Shown here in pieces: positions 28,168-37,788 of a stretch of DNA of 64,000 nt; position 1 is the first letter of the stretch, and every line of letters begins with the position of its first letter. This DNA is from Candidatus Gastranaerophilales bacterium (lineage in GTDB: Bacteria; Cyanobacteriota; Vampirovibrionia; Gastranaerophilales; Gastranaerophilaceae): the NCBI GenBank assembly GCA_910587245.1, contig CAJULX010000010.1, positions 5,220 through 69,219 on the forward strand, in the 5' to 3' direction. The position numbers and the translations under genes are program-made. Under the pieces are notes generated by a model. The model did not search any database. It was not told where the DNA came from and worked only from the letters and a program-made list of their open reading frames with translations.

Positions 28168-29136
28168 CTATTTTTTTAAAAACCGTCCCTGTTCAAGCTT
28201 TGCTTTTAAAATATCAAAATTTTTTAAAATAAGATATGGAAGAAAAACAGTATTTTTGATAAAGAAAAGAAACGCCAAAGGCAGATTTGAGTGTTTTAAA
28301 TCAAGCATGTTGAAGCTTATTGGTTTCGGGCATGTACATTTTGAATTCATACACGGCATAGCACTATCAAACATTTTGAAATTTTTATCCTTAATATTTC
28401 CAAGGCAGTGTGCTTTATTGAATCTTGAACTGTAGCATCTGTAAGCATCACCGTTTTCATATATCAGTAAAAATTTAAAGCCCGCATTGCACATTTTGGA
28501 AAACGTATTTAGCACCCGTCCCGGTTCAATTGCTGCATTTTCCGCCAAAAATTTCGCCGCTTCTTCTTTATATTCAACATAAGAATTTTTAATGCGCATA
28601 TGCTGCAGGCAAAAATTAACTCCTGCTTCTTTTAAAAATTCTACCATATCCTTCAGCACATTGCAGTTTTCATCCGAAAGCACCGCACCTGTTGAAAATT
28701 TTGTATTTGCAGGCTTGTAATTTTTAAATTCAATAATTTTATTTTTAAATTCATCAATATTTTTCACCTGGCTGAAATGAAATGAAACGAAAAGCTCGTT
28801 CAGGTTTTCACCCATAATATCAACAATTTTTTTGTATTCGTTTATGGGGTATGAAAAATTTGAAATAACGGAAAGTTTTAAGTTTTGTTTTTTGATTTCC
28901 TGAATTACCTCGAAAAATCTTGGGTGGCAAAGCGGTTCTCCGCCTGAAATTGTTATTTCAAAATCTTTATCAAGAGTCTTAATAAATTTTAAAAATGCTT
29001 CAATTGTTTCATCGCTTGAATGGAGTGTATTTTTATAGAATTTTTTAGATTGTGAACAGTATTCGCATCTGTAGTTGCATTTTTGAGTTATTAAAAAATC
29101 AACACAGGGGCGTATTTTTCCTTTATTATTCTCCAT
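28168..29136 (-). CDS. Radical SAM protein
   Basis: 322 residues. DFLITQKCNYRCEYCSQ holds the C-x3-C-x2-C ligand set for the 4Fe-4S/SAM cluster, and FEITISGGEPLCHPRFFE gives the GGEP SAM-binding motif. The C-terminal part has Cys residues (FSKMCNAGF, AYRCYSSRF, CMNSKCTCPKP) resembling a partial SPASM/Twitch domain, so it may modify a peptide or carbohydrate. It is followed by a small hydrophilic protein that could be a partner or substrate, but that is only positional inference. Confidence 0.85.
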   Translation of the reverse strand: MENNKGKIRPCVDFLITQKCNYRCEYCSQSKKFYKNTLHSSDETIEAFLKFIKTLDKDFEITISGGEPLCHPRFFEVIQEIKKQNLKLSVISNFSYPINEYKKIVDIMGENLNELFVSFHFSQVKNIDEFKNKIIEFKNYKPANTKFSTGAVLSDENCNVLKDMVEFLKEAGVNFCLQHMRIKNSYVEYKEEAAKFLAENAAIEPGRVLNTFSKMCNAGFKFLLIYENGDAYRCYSSRFNKAHCLGNIKDKNFKMFDSAMPCMNSKCTCPKPISFNMLDLKHSNLPLAFLFFIKNTVFLPYLILKNFDILKAKLEQGRFLKK

Positions 29137-29234
29137 TAAAACCCCGAAAAAACTATTCTCTTTAAAAGAATTATATTACAAAAGACAAAATTTTGTATTT
29201 ACGTATTTTATTTTACTACACAGTGAGATAAGAT

Positions 29235-30278
29235 ATGAAGATTAATTTCGCAAATTTTAATAAATTTGGCAGTATGGCATTGTGCCCCATAAAAAACGAT
29301 TTACCTTCTTCTTGCGGATTGGAAAGAGTACCGTATGAAGATACTTTTGTATCAAAACCAAGCAAGATGACAACTTTTTATAACGGCAAAAGAAAAATGC
29401 AGGGAGAAGTTGTAAAAAATTTTCAATTGGAAGATGAAAAAGGCGGCAAAAGATGTGTAAGTATAATTCAATACGGGGATGATTCCAATTTTTATGCACT
29501 TTGTTTGAATAATAAAGAGAAAAAGAATGCAATTTGCACTATGGAAGCCCATGATGCAGGAGATTGTTATTATATTGATTCTATAACAAGATTTGGCAGA
29601 CATCCTGAAATCAGGGGAGCGGGCACAGAATTATTGAAATTTGCGGCAGAATTAAGCATAGATAAGGGATACGGCGGAGCAGTAAAACTCTTTGCCATTT
29701 CTTCTTTTCCTTTCTATTTTAAAAATAATTTCAGGGTTGCAAAAAACTTTTTATCATCCGAGCGGGATGCATACTACAGTTATATAACAAGAAATCCGAC
29801 CAATCTTCATAAGGGGCTGCCTTCTATTTGGTGTGATATGGATTTTGAACTCAGTGAAGATAATGCTGCGGCACTTTTAAATGACGAAAGACTTTATGAA
29901 AATGATTTTTTTGAAACCGAATATAATAAAACATTGCACTATAACAACGATTCCGGCAGTCACAGTATAAAATTTGACGCCGATATTTGCGAAACTACAA
30001 ATTCCGACTTTTTGCAGGATGGAGATAAGGAATACGTTATTCAGCTTATTCAAAAAAATCCTGAACAAATATTTCCGATTGGTGCTCTAAAGATGAAATT
30101 GTGCGAAGATGGAGAAGGTAAAAAGTATTTAAATGTCAGCAATATCAGTATTAATGATACTGCACCGGCACCTAACGGCGGTAATGCCTGCGAAGTAATT
30201 AAAAAGGAATTATTTAAAATTGCAGACGAGAAGATGAAAGAACTGGGTGCTGAATATTTGAAGTATTGTGTTTATTAA
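29235..30278 (+). CDS. GNAT-like acetyltransferase domain protein
   Basis: 347 residues. In the middle, ITRFGRHPEIRGAGTELLKFAAELSIDKGYGG looks like the acetyl-CoA-binding motif A (R-x-x-G-x-G/A) plus the following helix of GNAT enzymes, and FYFKNNFRV resembles the closing 'Y-x-K-x-G-F' region. The flanks are not recognised. The N-terminus starts MKINFANFNKFGS, similar in style to other hypothetical proteins here that begin with short F-rich, Asn-rich tags. No signal peptide. The acetyl acceptor is unknown. Confidence 0.6.
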   Translation: MKINFANFNKFGSMALCPIKNDLPSSCGLERVPYEDTFVSKPSKMTTFYNGKRKMQGEVVKNFQLEDEKGGKRCVSIIQYGDDSNFYALCLNNKEKKNAICTMEAHDAGDCYYIDSITRFGRHPEIRGAGTELLKFAAELSIDKGYGGAVKLFAISSFPFYFKNNFRVAKNFLSSERDAYYSYITRNPTNLHKGLPSIWCDMDFELSEDNAAALLNDERLYENDFFETEYNKTLHYNNDSGSHSIKFDADICETTNSDFLQDGDKEYVIQLIQKNPEQIFPIGALKMKLCEDGEGKKYLNVSNISINDTAPAPNGGNACEVIKKELFKIADEKMKELGAEYLKYCVY

Positions 30279-30287
30279 AATTTGCGG

Positions 30288-30333
30288 CAAAAAACCCGAT
30301 TTTGTGCTTTTTTGGCTTAAAATCGGGTTTTTG
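30288..30333. terminator. Bidirectional terminator between the GNAT gene and rpsG
   Basis: AAAACCCGATTTT ... AAAATCGGGTTTTT is a 13-bp stem with A- and T-runs on both sides, between convergent genes. Confidence 0.85.
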
Positions 30334-30354
30334 ATATTAATTTGTTTAATTTTA

Positions 30355-30825
30355 TTAATATTTATAATGTGCAAAAGCTTTGTTTGCTTCAGCCATTTTG
30401 TGGGTGTCTTCGCGTTTTTTAACGGAAGCGCCTGCACCGTTTGAAGCATCGAGAATTTCAGAGGTTAATTTATCAACCATTGATTTTCCGCTTCTTTTTC
30501 TTGCAGATTCAATTAACCAGCAAGAACCAAGGGCTTGACCTCTATCAGGTTTTACTTCAACAGGAACCTGATAAGTAGAACCGCCGATTCTTCTTGCCTT
30601 TACTTCGATTAAAGGCGTAACGTTTGTTAACGCTTTTTTGAAAACTTCAACCGGAGCTTCTTTTGTTTTTTCTTGAATTTTATCCATTGAAGAGTAGAAA
30701 ATCTTTTGTGCAATTGATTTTTTACCCCTCTTCATTAATCTGTTTATGAATTTTGCAATATCTACACTGTTATACATTGGATCCGGCGCCGGAATTCTTT
30801 TTGCCGGTTTTGAACGTCTTGACAT
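30355..30825 (-). CDS. rpsG: 30S ribosomal protein S7
   Basis: 156 residues. SRRSKPAKRIPAPDPMYNSVDIAKFINRLMKRGKK is the S7 N-terminus, PLIEVKARRIGGSTYQVPVEV the conserved centre, and HKMAEANKAFAHYKY the C-terminus. It nucleates folding of the 16S rRNA 3' domain. It follows rpsL by 79 nt. The usual next genes fusA and tuf are absent: the unit ends at a terminator. Confidence 0.97.
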   Translation of the reverse strand: MSRRSKPAKRIPAPDPMYNSVDIAKFINRLMKRGKKSIAQKIFYSSMDKIQEKTKEAPVEVFKKALTNVTPLIEVKARRIGGSTYQVPVEVKPDRGQALGSCWLIESARKRSGKSMVDKLTSEILDASNGAGASVKKREDTHKMAEANKAFAHYKY

Positions 30826-30904
30826 GTTATTTGTTTACCTTTCTCATTTTTGTATTGTTAAAGGCAGTGCTTCCCAGCACGGCGCACCGCACTAGCTTGC
30901 AACT

Positions 30905-31288
30905 CTACTTTTTGCCGGCTTTTGCTTTTTTAGCGCCGTATTTAGATCTGCTTTGTGTTCTGTTTGCAACACCCGCAGTATCAAGAGTACCTCTGATAAT
31001 GTGGTATCTAACACCCGGTAAATCTTTAACCCTTCCGCCTCTAATCATAACAACAGAGTGCTCTTGAAGGTTATGTCCGATACCCGGTATGTATGATGTT
31101 ACTTCAAAACCATTGGTAAGTCTTACCCTTGCAACTTTTCTTAATGCAGAATTAGGTTTTTTAGGTGTAGTTGTATAAACTCTGGTGCAAACGCCTCTTC
31201 TTTGCGGGCAGTTTGTAAGCGCCGGAGATTTAGTTTTATCAACGATTTTCTTTCTTTCATTTTTAACTAATTGGCTAATTGTTGGCAT
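30905..31288 (-). CDS. rpsL: 30S ribosomal protein S12
   Basis: 127 residues. [35 protein letters not shown] and [13 protein letters not shown] are diagnostic, including the Lys/Pro positions linked to streptomycin response in other bacteria. It controls decoding accuracy on the 30S subunit. The C-terminus ends with Lys-rich KAKAGKK. It is the first gene of a two-gene rpsL-rpsG unit. Confidence 0.97.
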   Translation of the reverse strand: MPTISQLVKNERKKIVDKTKSPALTNCPQRRGVCTRVYTTTPKKPNSALRKVARVRLTNGFEVTSYIPGIGHNLQEHSVVMIRGGRVKDLPGVRYHIIRGTLDTAGVANRTQSRSKYGAKKAKAGKK

Positions 31289-31427
31289 AATATTCCCTTT
31301 GTTAATTATTACTGTGTATTGTTATTTGACAATAAACAAAGCTGAATGTCAAATGATATTTGAAAAAATTAATATTTTTAAAGAAAAAAGTTTGACTAAA
31401 ACATCTAAGGGGAATATTATAATTGGT

Positions 31428-31784
31428 ATGAAAAGTAAAGATATAGTGAGAGCTGAAAACTCGCTCCGTGAATACATTTTGGAAGAATACAGCGATGACG
31501 CTTTTGAACGTTCCAGAATTAACCTTTATAAATACAAGGGTTTAACCATTACTATTTCCTGGAAACCGAATGTTGAACCGAATTTTAATGTGCAAATAAT
31601 GGCTTTTGAAGCCAGTTTCAGAATAGAAACGGGGCAAAAAATTGAAGGCGGCTTGCAGGATAACGATGTCAGTATGATTACAAAGTGGGCAAAGCAAAGC
31701 CAGAACAGAACTTTGATGATGCGTATCTGGGTAACCGAAGCACGTGAGAAAAAAGAAATTCGTCTTAAACCTTTTGATATGTAA
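31428..31784 (+). CDS. Conserved hypothetical small protein
   Basis: About 118 residues starting MKSKDIVRAENSLREYI; the frame is open back to 31185, but that part lies over the rpsL 5' end. AAGGGG is 13 nt upstream, a slightly long spacing. The protein is alternating beta/alpha with KYKGLTITISWKPNVEPNFNVQIMAF (beta hairpin) and a basic C-terminus. No domain is recognised. It is divergent from rpsL and followed by an AT-rich gap before the tgt end. Confidence 0.6.
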   Translation: MKSKDIVRAENSLREYILEEYSDDAFERSRINLYKYKGLTITISWKPNVEPNFNVQIMAFEASFRIETGQKIEGGLQDNDVSMITKWAKQSQNRTLMMRIWVTEAREKKEIRLKPFDM

Positions 31785-31883
31785 TAATTTTGTTACAAAA
31801 ATTTACACTTTGTAACCGATGTTTTCGGACATGAAATTATGTTGATTTTTTATGAATGCCTATTTTAAAAAATATAAGTTTTT

Positions 31884-33038
<1,155 letters not shown>

Positions 33039-33491
33039 CTATGCCCCCATAACGATTTCAAGCATTGTTTTATAGTTATCGCAAATTTCATTATCCGAAA
33101 ACCACAGCCTCATCTCTCTTTTTGCTGAATCGGGGCAATCTGAGGCATGGACTGCATTATATTCTTTTACAGTGCAAAAATCAGCCCTGATTGAGCCTAC
33201 ATCCGCTTCATCGGGATTTGTTTTACCTACAATGTGGCGTACACCGAGAATTGCGTTTTCACCTTCTAAAATCATGGCAAGCACTGGGCCTGAAGTTATA
33301 TATTCAATTAAAGAATCATAGAAAGGTTTGCCAAAGTGCTCAGCATAATGCTTTGCGGCTAATTCCTTTGAAACATTTGTCATTTTGAGGGCGATAATTT
33401 TGTATCCTTTATCTTCAAATCTGGTAAGGATTTTTCCCATTAAACCGCGCTTTACGGAATCCGGTTTTAAGGCTACAAATGTTCTTTCCAT
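33039..33491 (-). CDS. ndk: Nucleoside diphosphate kinase
   Basis: 150 residues. MERTFVALKPDSVKRGLMGKIL is the classical start, and the active-site His is in EYNAVHASDCPDSAKREM, where most homologues read N-x-V/I-H-G-S-D. It balances NTP and dNTP pools using ATP. It starts the ndk-tgt unit; AAAAAGGAAAAG precedes the ATG. Confidence 0.95.
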   Translation of the reverse strand: MERTFVALKPDSVKRGLMGKILTRFEDKGYKIIALKMTNVSKELAAKHYAEHFGKPFYDSLIEYITSGPVLAMILEGENAILGVRHIVGKTNPDEADVGSIRADFCTVKEYNAVHASDCPDSAKREMRLWFSDNEICDNYKTMLEIVMGA

Positions 33492-33672
33492 AATACTTTT
33501 CCTTTTTTAGAATCTAATTCCTAAAGCTATTATACTACAAAAGAAAAAGGGGCTGTTTAAAATTAAGTAAATTTTTTGTGTCATTTTCTTAATGTTTTAT
33601 TTATTTTTTAATTAATTTTTCATATCATAAAATAAAGAACTTTTATGAACTTGGGGAAGTTTAGAATTTACA

Positions 33673-34128
33673 ATGTATTCTCTTGATAACAGACAAAGAT
33701 TATACGGAAAAAATTTTTCAAACGGAGCTGACGGGTTTGAAAACATAAGCTTGCAGAGTCTTTTTAGAAAAAGCAGGGTGTCTGCAAGGCAAAAAGAAGT
33801 TGCAAATAATTATATGGTGATTAAGAAAATTTTCGGATTTTCTGCCGTTAATTCAAGAATAACAAATTCAGAAACCTCGCTTTTGAGGCAATATGGCATG
33901 AAACTTCTTGAGGAAACAACATCACGTGCCATGTTTAATGAACTTGAAAGTCTTATTGAATGGTCAAAAACGGGTGATGTTGTAAAGAGAATGCATTCCG
34001 ATACGATTTTTGAAATCAGGGTAAAAGAGTTAAAATTTTTACAGGCAAATAATTCGCTTATAAGGCTGGGTGAACTTTATGACGGCTATAATGTTCTGGA
34101 AAAATATATAGAATATATTGCGGGATAA
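33673..34128 (+). CDS. Hypothetical protein
   Basis: 151 residues, mostly helical, basic in the first half (LFRKSRVSARQKEVANN) and with no recognised domain, signal or membrane segment. A TAGAAT box lies 5 nt before the ATG and GGGGAAG lies too far for a normal ribosome binding site, so translation start may be leaderless or weak. It is a single-gene unit with a terminator. Confidence 0.55.
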   Translation: MYSLDNRQRLYGKNFSNGADGFENISLQSLFRKSRVSARQKEVANNYMVIKKIFGFSAVNSRITNSETSLLRQYGMKLLEETTSRAMFNELESLIEWSKTGDVVKRMHSDTIFEIRVKELKFLQANNSLIRLGELYDGYNVLEKYIEYIAG

Positions 34129-34143
34129 TTTTTAACAAAAAAG

Positions 34144-34165
34144 CAGTCATTAATATGACTGCAAA
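34144..34165. terminator. Terminator between convergent genes
   Basis: GCAGTCAT TAAT ATGACTGC, a perfect 8-bp stem with A-rich and T-rich flanks, between the gene ending at 34128 and the lipoprotein gene ending at 34186. Confidence 0.7.
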
Positions 34166-34185
34166 TTTGTATTAAAATTTTAAAT

Positions 34186-34572
34186 TTATTTTGAAGTTTT
34201 TTGAATTTTTTTATAGGTATATTCTTTTCCTGATTGGTTTTTGAGGGTCAGCTCATCGTTTTTAAGAGTGTATTCCATCTCGCCGCCAAAGTTTTTAAAA
34301 TATTCATCTTCAGCCTGCATATCTTCAGGTGAGCCTGCCATTTTGGTAGATGCTATATAAGAGAATGTCACGGTTTTATCCGTTGATTTATATGTGCCAA
34401 AATATCTGTTTAGTGCCTGTCCGTAGTATCCGCCCTTATTATTGAAACCAAGAGTAATATTTAACGGGCTTTTCGGGCTAATCAGCTGATATTCGTTTCC
34501 TGCAGCCTGGTTTATAAAATTGCAGGATGCAAGGGATAGAAATGCAAAAATTCCGCAAAAAAATGTATTCAT
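34186..34572 (-). CDS. META-domain-like lipoprotein
   Basis: 128 residues. Signal MNTFFCGIFAFLSLASC ends in a lipobox (L-A-S-C), giving a lipid-anchored exported protein. The rest (YQLISPKSPLNITLGFNNKGGYYGQALNRYFGTYK ... VTFSYIASTKMAGSPEDMQAEDEYFKNF) resembles META/HslJ domains: a small beta fold with the 'I-x-S-T-x-M-A' strand. It follows ychF by 16 nt and is probably the last gene of mscL-ychF-lipoprotein. A role in envelope stress is only inferred. Confidence 0.75.
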   Translation of the reverse strand: MNTFFCGIFAFLSLASCNFINQAAGNEYQLISPKSPLNITLGFNNKGGYYGQALNRYFGTYKSTDKTVTFSYIASTKMAGSPEDMQAEDEYFKNFGGEMEYTLKNDELTLKNQSGKEYTYKKIQKTSK

Positions 34573-34588
34573 AAAAAATCCTCCTTTA

Positions 34589-35686
34589 TTAATTATTAAA
34601 TCTAAAAAGCATTATATCGCCGTCTTGAACAATATATTCTTTTCCTTCAAGTCTTGCCGTACCTTTTTCGCGCGCTCCGGCCCAGCTTCCTGCGGCAATA
34701 AAATCACTATATGATACAACTTCCGCTTTAATGAAACCTTTTTCAAAATCCGTATGGATAACACCCGCTGCCTGAGGTGCTTTTGTACCTTTTGTAATGG
34801 TCCATGCTCTTACTTCTTTTTCACCCGCTGTAATATAGGTTTGAAGGTTTAAGATATCGTATGCGGATTTTATCATTTTTTCGATACCTGAATTTTCAAC
34901 GCCGAGTTCTTTCAGGTAATTTTCCGCTTCCTCTTTTCCTAAAGAGACAAGCTCTGCCTCAATTTGAGCACAAATCATAACAACATCCGCACCGCTTTTA
35001 TTTGCATATTCTTTTACGCGCTCAACGTATTCATTGCCTGTCGCAAGCTCGTTTTCGGAAACATTGGCACAATATATAACGGGTTTTGTCATCAAGAGAT
35101 GAAAATGATGAAGCATTTTTAATTCTTCTTCATTGAAAATTTCTTTAATATTTATAAAATTTCCCTGCTCGAGATAGGGCATAAGTCTTTCTATTATTGA
35201 ATTTTCAAGAACTGCTTCTTTGTCGCCCGCTTTTACCTGCTTTGCAATGCGTTTTAAGCGGTTTTCAAGGCTTGTGATATCTGCAAGAGCAAGCTCTGTA
35301 TTAATTGTCTCAATATCATCAATCGGGTCGATTTTGCCGTTTACATGGATTGTATTCGGGTCGTCAAAACATCTTACCACCTGAATTATAGCGTCAACCT
35401 CTCTTATATTGTGCAAAAATTGATTTCCTAAGCCTTCGCCTTTGCTTGCACCTTTTACAAGGCCTGCAATATCTACAAATTCAATAGCGGTAGGGATTAC
35501 CGTATCTGTTTTTACTAAATCTTTCAGAGTGTAAAGCCTTTCGTCGGGTACGGTTACTACCCCTACATTGGGTTCTATTGTGCAGAACGGGTAATTTGCA
35601 CTCTGTGCATTAGCTGAAAGCGTTAATGCATTAAAAAGTGTTGATTTACCTACGTTTGGAAGTCCTACTATTCCACATTTAAGCAT
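34589..35686 (-). CDS. ychF: Ribosome-binding ATPase YchF
   Basis: 365 residues. GIVGLPNVGKSTLFNAL (P-loop), ANYPFCTIEPN, VDIAGLVKGASKGEGLGNQFL (G3) and YCANVSENEL in place of NKxD (the ATP-preferring OBG subfamily feature). The C-terminal TGS domain includes AWTITKGTKAPQAAGVIHTDF and KGTARLEGKEYIVQDGDIMLFRF. It sits between mscL and the lipoprotein on one strand. Confidence 0.96.
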   Translation of the reverse strand: MLKCGIVGLPNVGKSTLFNALTLSANAQSANYPFCTIEPNVGVVTVPDERLYTLKDLVKTDTVIPTAIEFVDIAGLVKGASKGEGLGNQFLHNIREVDAIIQVVRCFDDPNTIHVNGKIDPIDDIETINTELALADITSLENRLKRIAKQVKAGDKEAVLENSIIERLMPYLEQGNFINIKEIFNEEELKMLHHFHLLMTKPVIYCANVSENELATGNEYVERVKEYANKSGADVVMICAQIEAELVSLGKEEAENYLKELGVENSGIEKMIKSAYDILNLQTYITAGEKEVRAWTITKGTKAPQAAGVIHTDFEKGFIKAEVVSYSDFIAAGSWAGAREKGTARLEGKEYIVQDGDIMLFRFNN

Positions 35687-35707
35687 TTTATTATCCTTTT
35701 TTAATTT

Positions 35708-36187
35708 TTATAAATCCGTTGTGCAATACGGGCACTTTGTTGCATTGATATTTATTGAAGAACAGCATTTGGGGCAGGTTTTGGTATCTGCAACCACTTC
35801 TGCCTGTTCTTTCTTTTCAACCGCCGCTCTTAATTTATTTATAAACTTTATAAGTAAAAATACGGCAAATGCTACAAAAATAAAACTTATAAGCGTATTT
35901 ATAAACAGCCCGTAATTAATTGTAACGGCACCCGCTGATTGTGCGGCTTCTAATGACGGATATTTAACAATTTTGCCGTCATAATCGGGGAGTGTCAGAT
36001 AGAGGTTCGTAAAATCGACTCTGCCCATAATCCAGCCCATAGGCGGCATTATGATATCTTTTACCATTGAATCCACAATCTTACCGAAGGCGGCACCTAT
36101 AATAATACCTACTGCCATATCGATAACATTGCCTTTGATTGCAAAGGTTTTAAATTCGTCTGTCCACTTTTTAACTTTATTTAACAT
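35708..36187 (-). CDS. mscL: Large-conductance mechanosensitive channel with C-terminal zinc ribbon
   Basis: 159 residues. FKTFAIKGNVIDMAVGIIIGAAFGKIVDSMVKDIIMPPMG is the MscL N-terminal helix and TM1, and INYGLFINTLISFIFVAFAVFLLIKFINKL is TM2. After the cytoplasmic helix there is an extra tail TKTCPKCCSSININATKCPYCTTDL with four Cys in C-x2-C ... C-x2-C spacing, a zinc-ribbon. Most MscL proteins lack this. It releases osmolytes under hypo-osmotic shock. First gene of the mscL-ychF-lipoprotein unit. Confidence 0.93.
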   Translation of the reverse strand: MLNKVKKWTDEFKTFAIKGNVIDMAVGIIIGAAFGKIVDSMVKDIIMPPMGWIMGRVDFTNLYLTLPDYDGKIVKYPSLEAAQSAGAVTINYGLFINTLISFIFVAFAVFLLIKFINKLRAAVEKKEQAEVVADTKTCPKCCSSININATKCPYCTTDL

Positions 36188-36302
36188 AAAATCTCCGGTT
36201 TTTTAAACGGTACGCAGATAATTCTATCATAAAAACGGCAAATTTTTTTCTTCACGGTTTTTGTGATATACAGCTTTAAATTATAGCGTATCGGAAAATA
36301 TT

Positions 36303-37196
36303 ATGAATATTGCAAATATAACCGCTTTTGGTTTAAACGGAATATGGCGGAATTTAAAAACAAATAATGAGATTACGGCTTTCAAAGGAATTGGAGGCAC
36401 AAAGGAAGATGAATTTTCGTACAGCAATAAAAGAGATGTGCAAAATCTTATAACGGGTGACAGGGCAAGAGTTTATCAGGCGGATAGTAAAGTTATAGAT
36501 TCTTATAAAGAACTTTGCCGTTTGGATGATATGGATAATGTTATTATAACTCTCGGGCAAAATAAAGCGTTTTGTCTTGGTGACCAGCCTGCCGCACGCG
36601 CTCTTCGAGGCAGAACCCCTGCAGATTTAATCATGAGCAATACTTATAGGGATGCTGATGTAATATTGCCTCCCGGACCTGAAACCTTTCTAAGATTTTC
36701 AAATTCAGGCGGCAAAATTTCGGTTAAAAATTTCATGCCTGATGCCGAAACCGTGGGGCTTGCATATAAGGTGCATCTAAATCCTGACGAACACCTGGAT
36801 GATACTGAAATTATATTTACACCTTTAGATAGAACGCGGAAATATTTTTCAAATATTGATGCTATGCCACAAAACAAGAGAATTTGTCTGGGGCATGCCA
36901 ATAAGCTTTTTCTTTCACCAAAGATTATAATCTTGCCTTCTGAAGACGGGTGCAGCTCTTTTTTGGTTCATGAGCAAAAAAGAATAAAAAATCTTAATGA
37001 AGGAGAAAAAATTGTTATCGGGCGAAAGACCCGCGATGATGTAAAAACTTTAAGACAGGATAAATTATTTACCGACCTTCGCAACAGCAAACTTATTTCA
37101 AGAGAACATCTGCTTGTTGAAAATCTTGGCGGTAAGATTTATGTGACAAATAAGGGCAAATTTGAAACTTATATCGCAGATACTACGTTTGCTTAA
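36303..37196 (+). CDS. FHA-like domain protein with N-terminal FKG motif
   Basis: 297 residues. The C-terminal third reads as an FHA fold: GEKIVIGRKTRDD, a loop, then LISREHLLVENLGGKIYVTNKG, i.e. the G-R ... S-R-E-H ... N phosphothreonine-binding core. The rest is not recognised. The N-terminus has ITAFKG at residues 24-29, resembling tags at 4440 (PAFRG) and 37239 (IPFKG). No signal peptide. It is followed by another FKG protein 42 nt later, so the two may be co-expressed. Confidence 0.62.
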   Translation: MNIANITAFGLNGIWRNLKTNNEITAFKGIGGTKEDEFSYSNKRDVQNLITGDRARVYQADSKVIDSYKELCRLDDMDNVIITLGQNKAFCLGDQPAARALRGRTPADLIMSNTYRDADVILPPGPETFLRFSNSGGKISVKNFMPDAETVGLAYKVHLNPDEHLDDTEIIFTPLDRTRKYFSNIDAMPQNKRICLGHANKLFLSPKIIILPSEDGCSSFLVHEQKRIKNLNEGEKIVIGRKTRDDVKTLRQDKLFTDLRNSKLISREHLLVENLGGKIYVTNKGKFETYIADTTFA

Positions 37197-37238
37197 ATGA
37201 TTTTTTATAATAATACACGAATGAATTAAGAGGAAAAT

Positions 37239-37739
37239 ATGAATACAGGGAAAATCTCATACATACCTTTTAAAGGTGCTTATATGGTATCAGGAAGAGG
37301 CGGCGAGGTTAAAAAAGCTGAGGAAAAAATAAGAACCGAAGCGGGTTGCATGGCAAATGTAGACATACTGGGAAACGGATACAGCGCCGTTGATATGCCG
37401 GCATGTTTTCTTGTTACAACGGGAAATGATGCTTTAGCTTATAATAAATTTGTACTTAAACAGCAAAAATATTATGATTTAACGGCATCAAAAATGCCCG
37501 AAGAACGTACAATTGATGATTTTAAAAGCAAAAGAGAATTTCTTGCATACAAAATTGAGCGCGAAATGGATACCTGGATTAAGACGGTGAGAGAGAAATG
37601 CAATTTTAATCAGGTGCCGGATGTGCTTGATGCGGAACTTGTTTTGGAAGCGATTGATTCGGGCTGTTTTGATTATACTGACGGTAAATTTGTTGTGCAG
37701 GAAGCAAAAAATAATAATCAAAGATTCTTTCTAATATAA
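37239..37739 (+). CDS. Hypothetical protein with N-terminal FKG motif
   Basis: 166 residues, no recognised domain. N-terminus MNTGKISYIPFKGAYMVSG carries IPFKG at residues 9-13; a central helical segment (FLAYKIEREMDTWIKTVREK) follows, and the C-terminus is beta-like. AGAGGAAAA is a good ribosome binding site. It is probably co-transcribed with the FHA-like gene and ends at a strong terminator. Confidence 0.58.
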   Translation: MNTGKISYIPFKGAYMVSGRGGEVKKAEEKIRTEAGCMANVDILGNGYSAVDMPACFLVTTGNDALAYNKFVLKQQKYYDLTASKMPEERTIDDFKSKREFLAYKIEREMDTWIKTVREKCNFNQVPDVLDAELVLEAIDSGCFDYTDGKFVVQEAKNNNQRFFLI

Positions 37740-37772
37740 AAAGACCCCCTGAATAAACAGGAGGTCTTTTAA
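37738..37772. terminator. Bidirectional terminator between the FKG-motif gene and pfp
   Basis: AAAAAGACCCCCTG AATAAA CAGGAGGTCTTTT, a long stem with A- and T-runs, between convergent genes. Confidence 0.9.
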
Positions 37773-37788
37773 ATTTTTGTATAACTTT

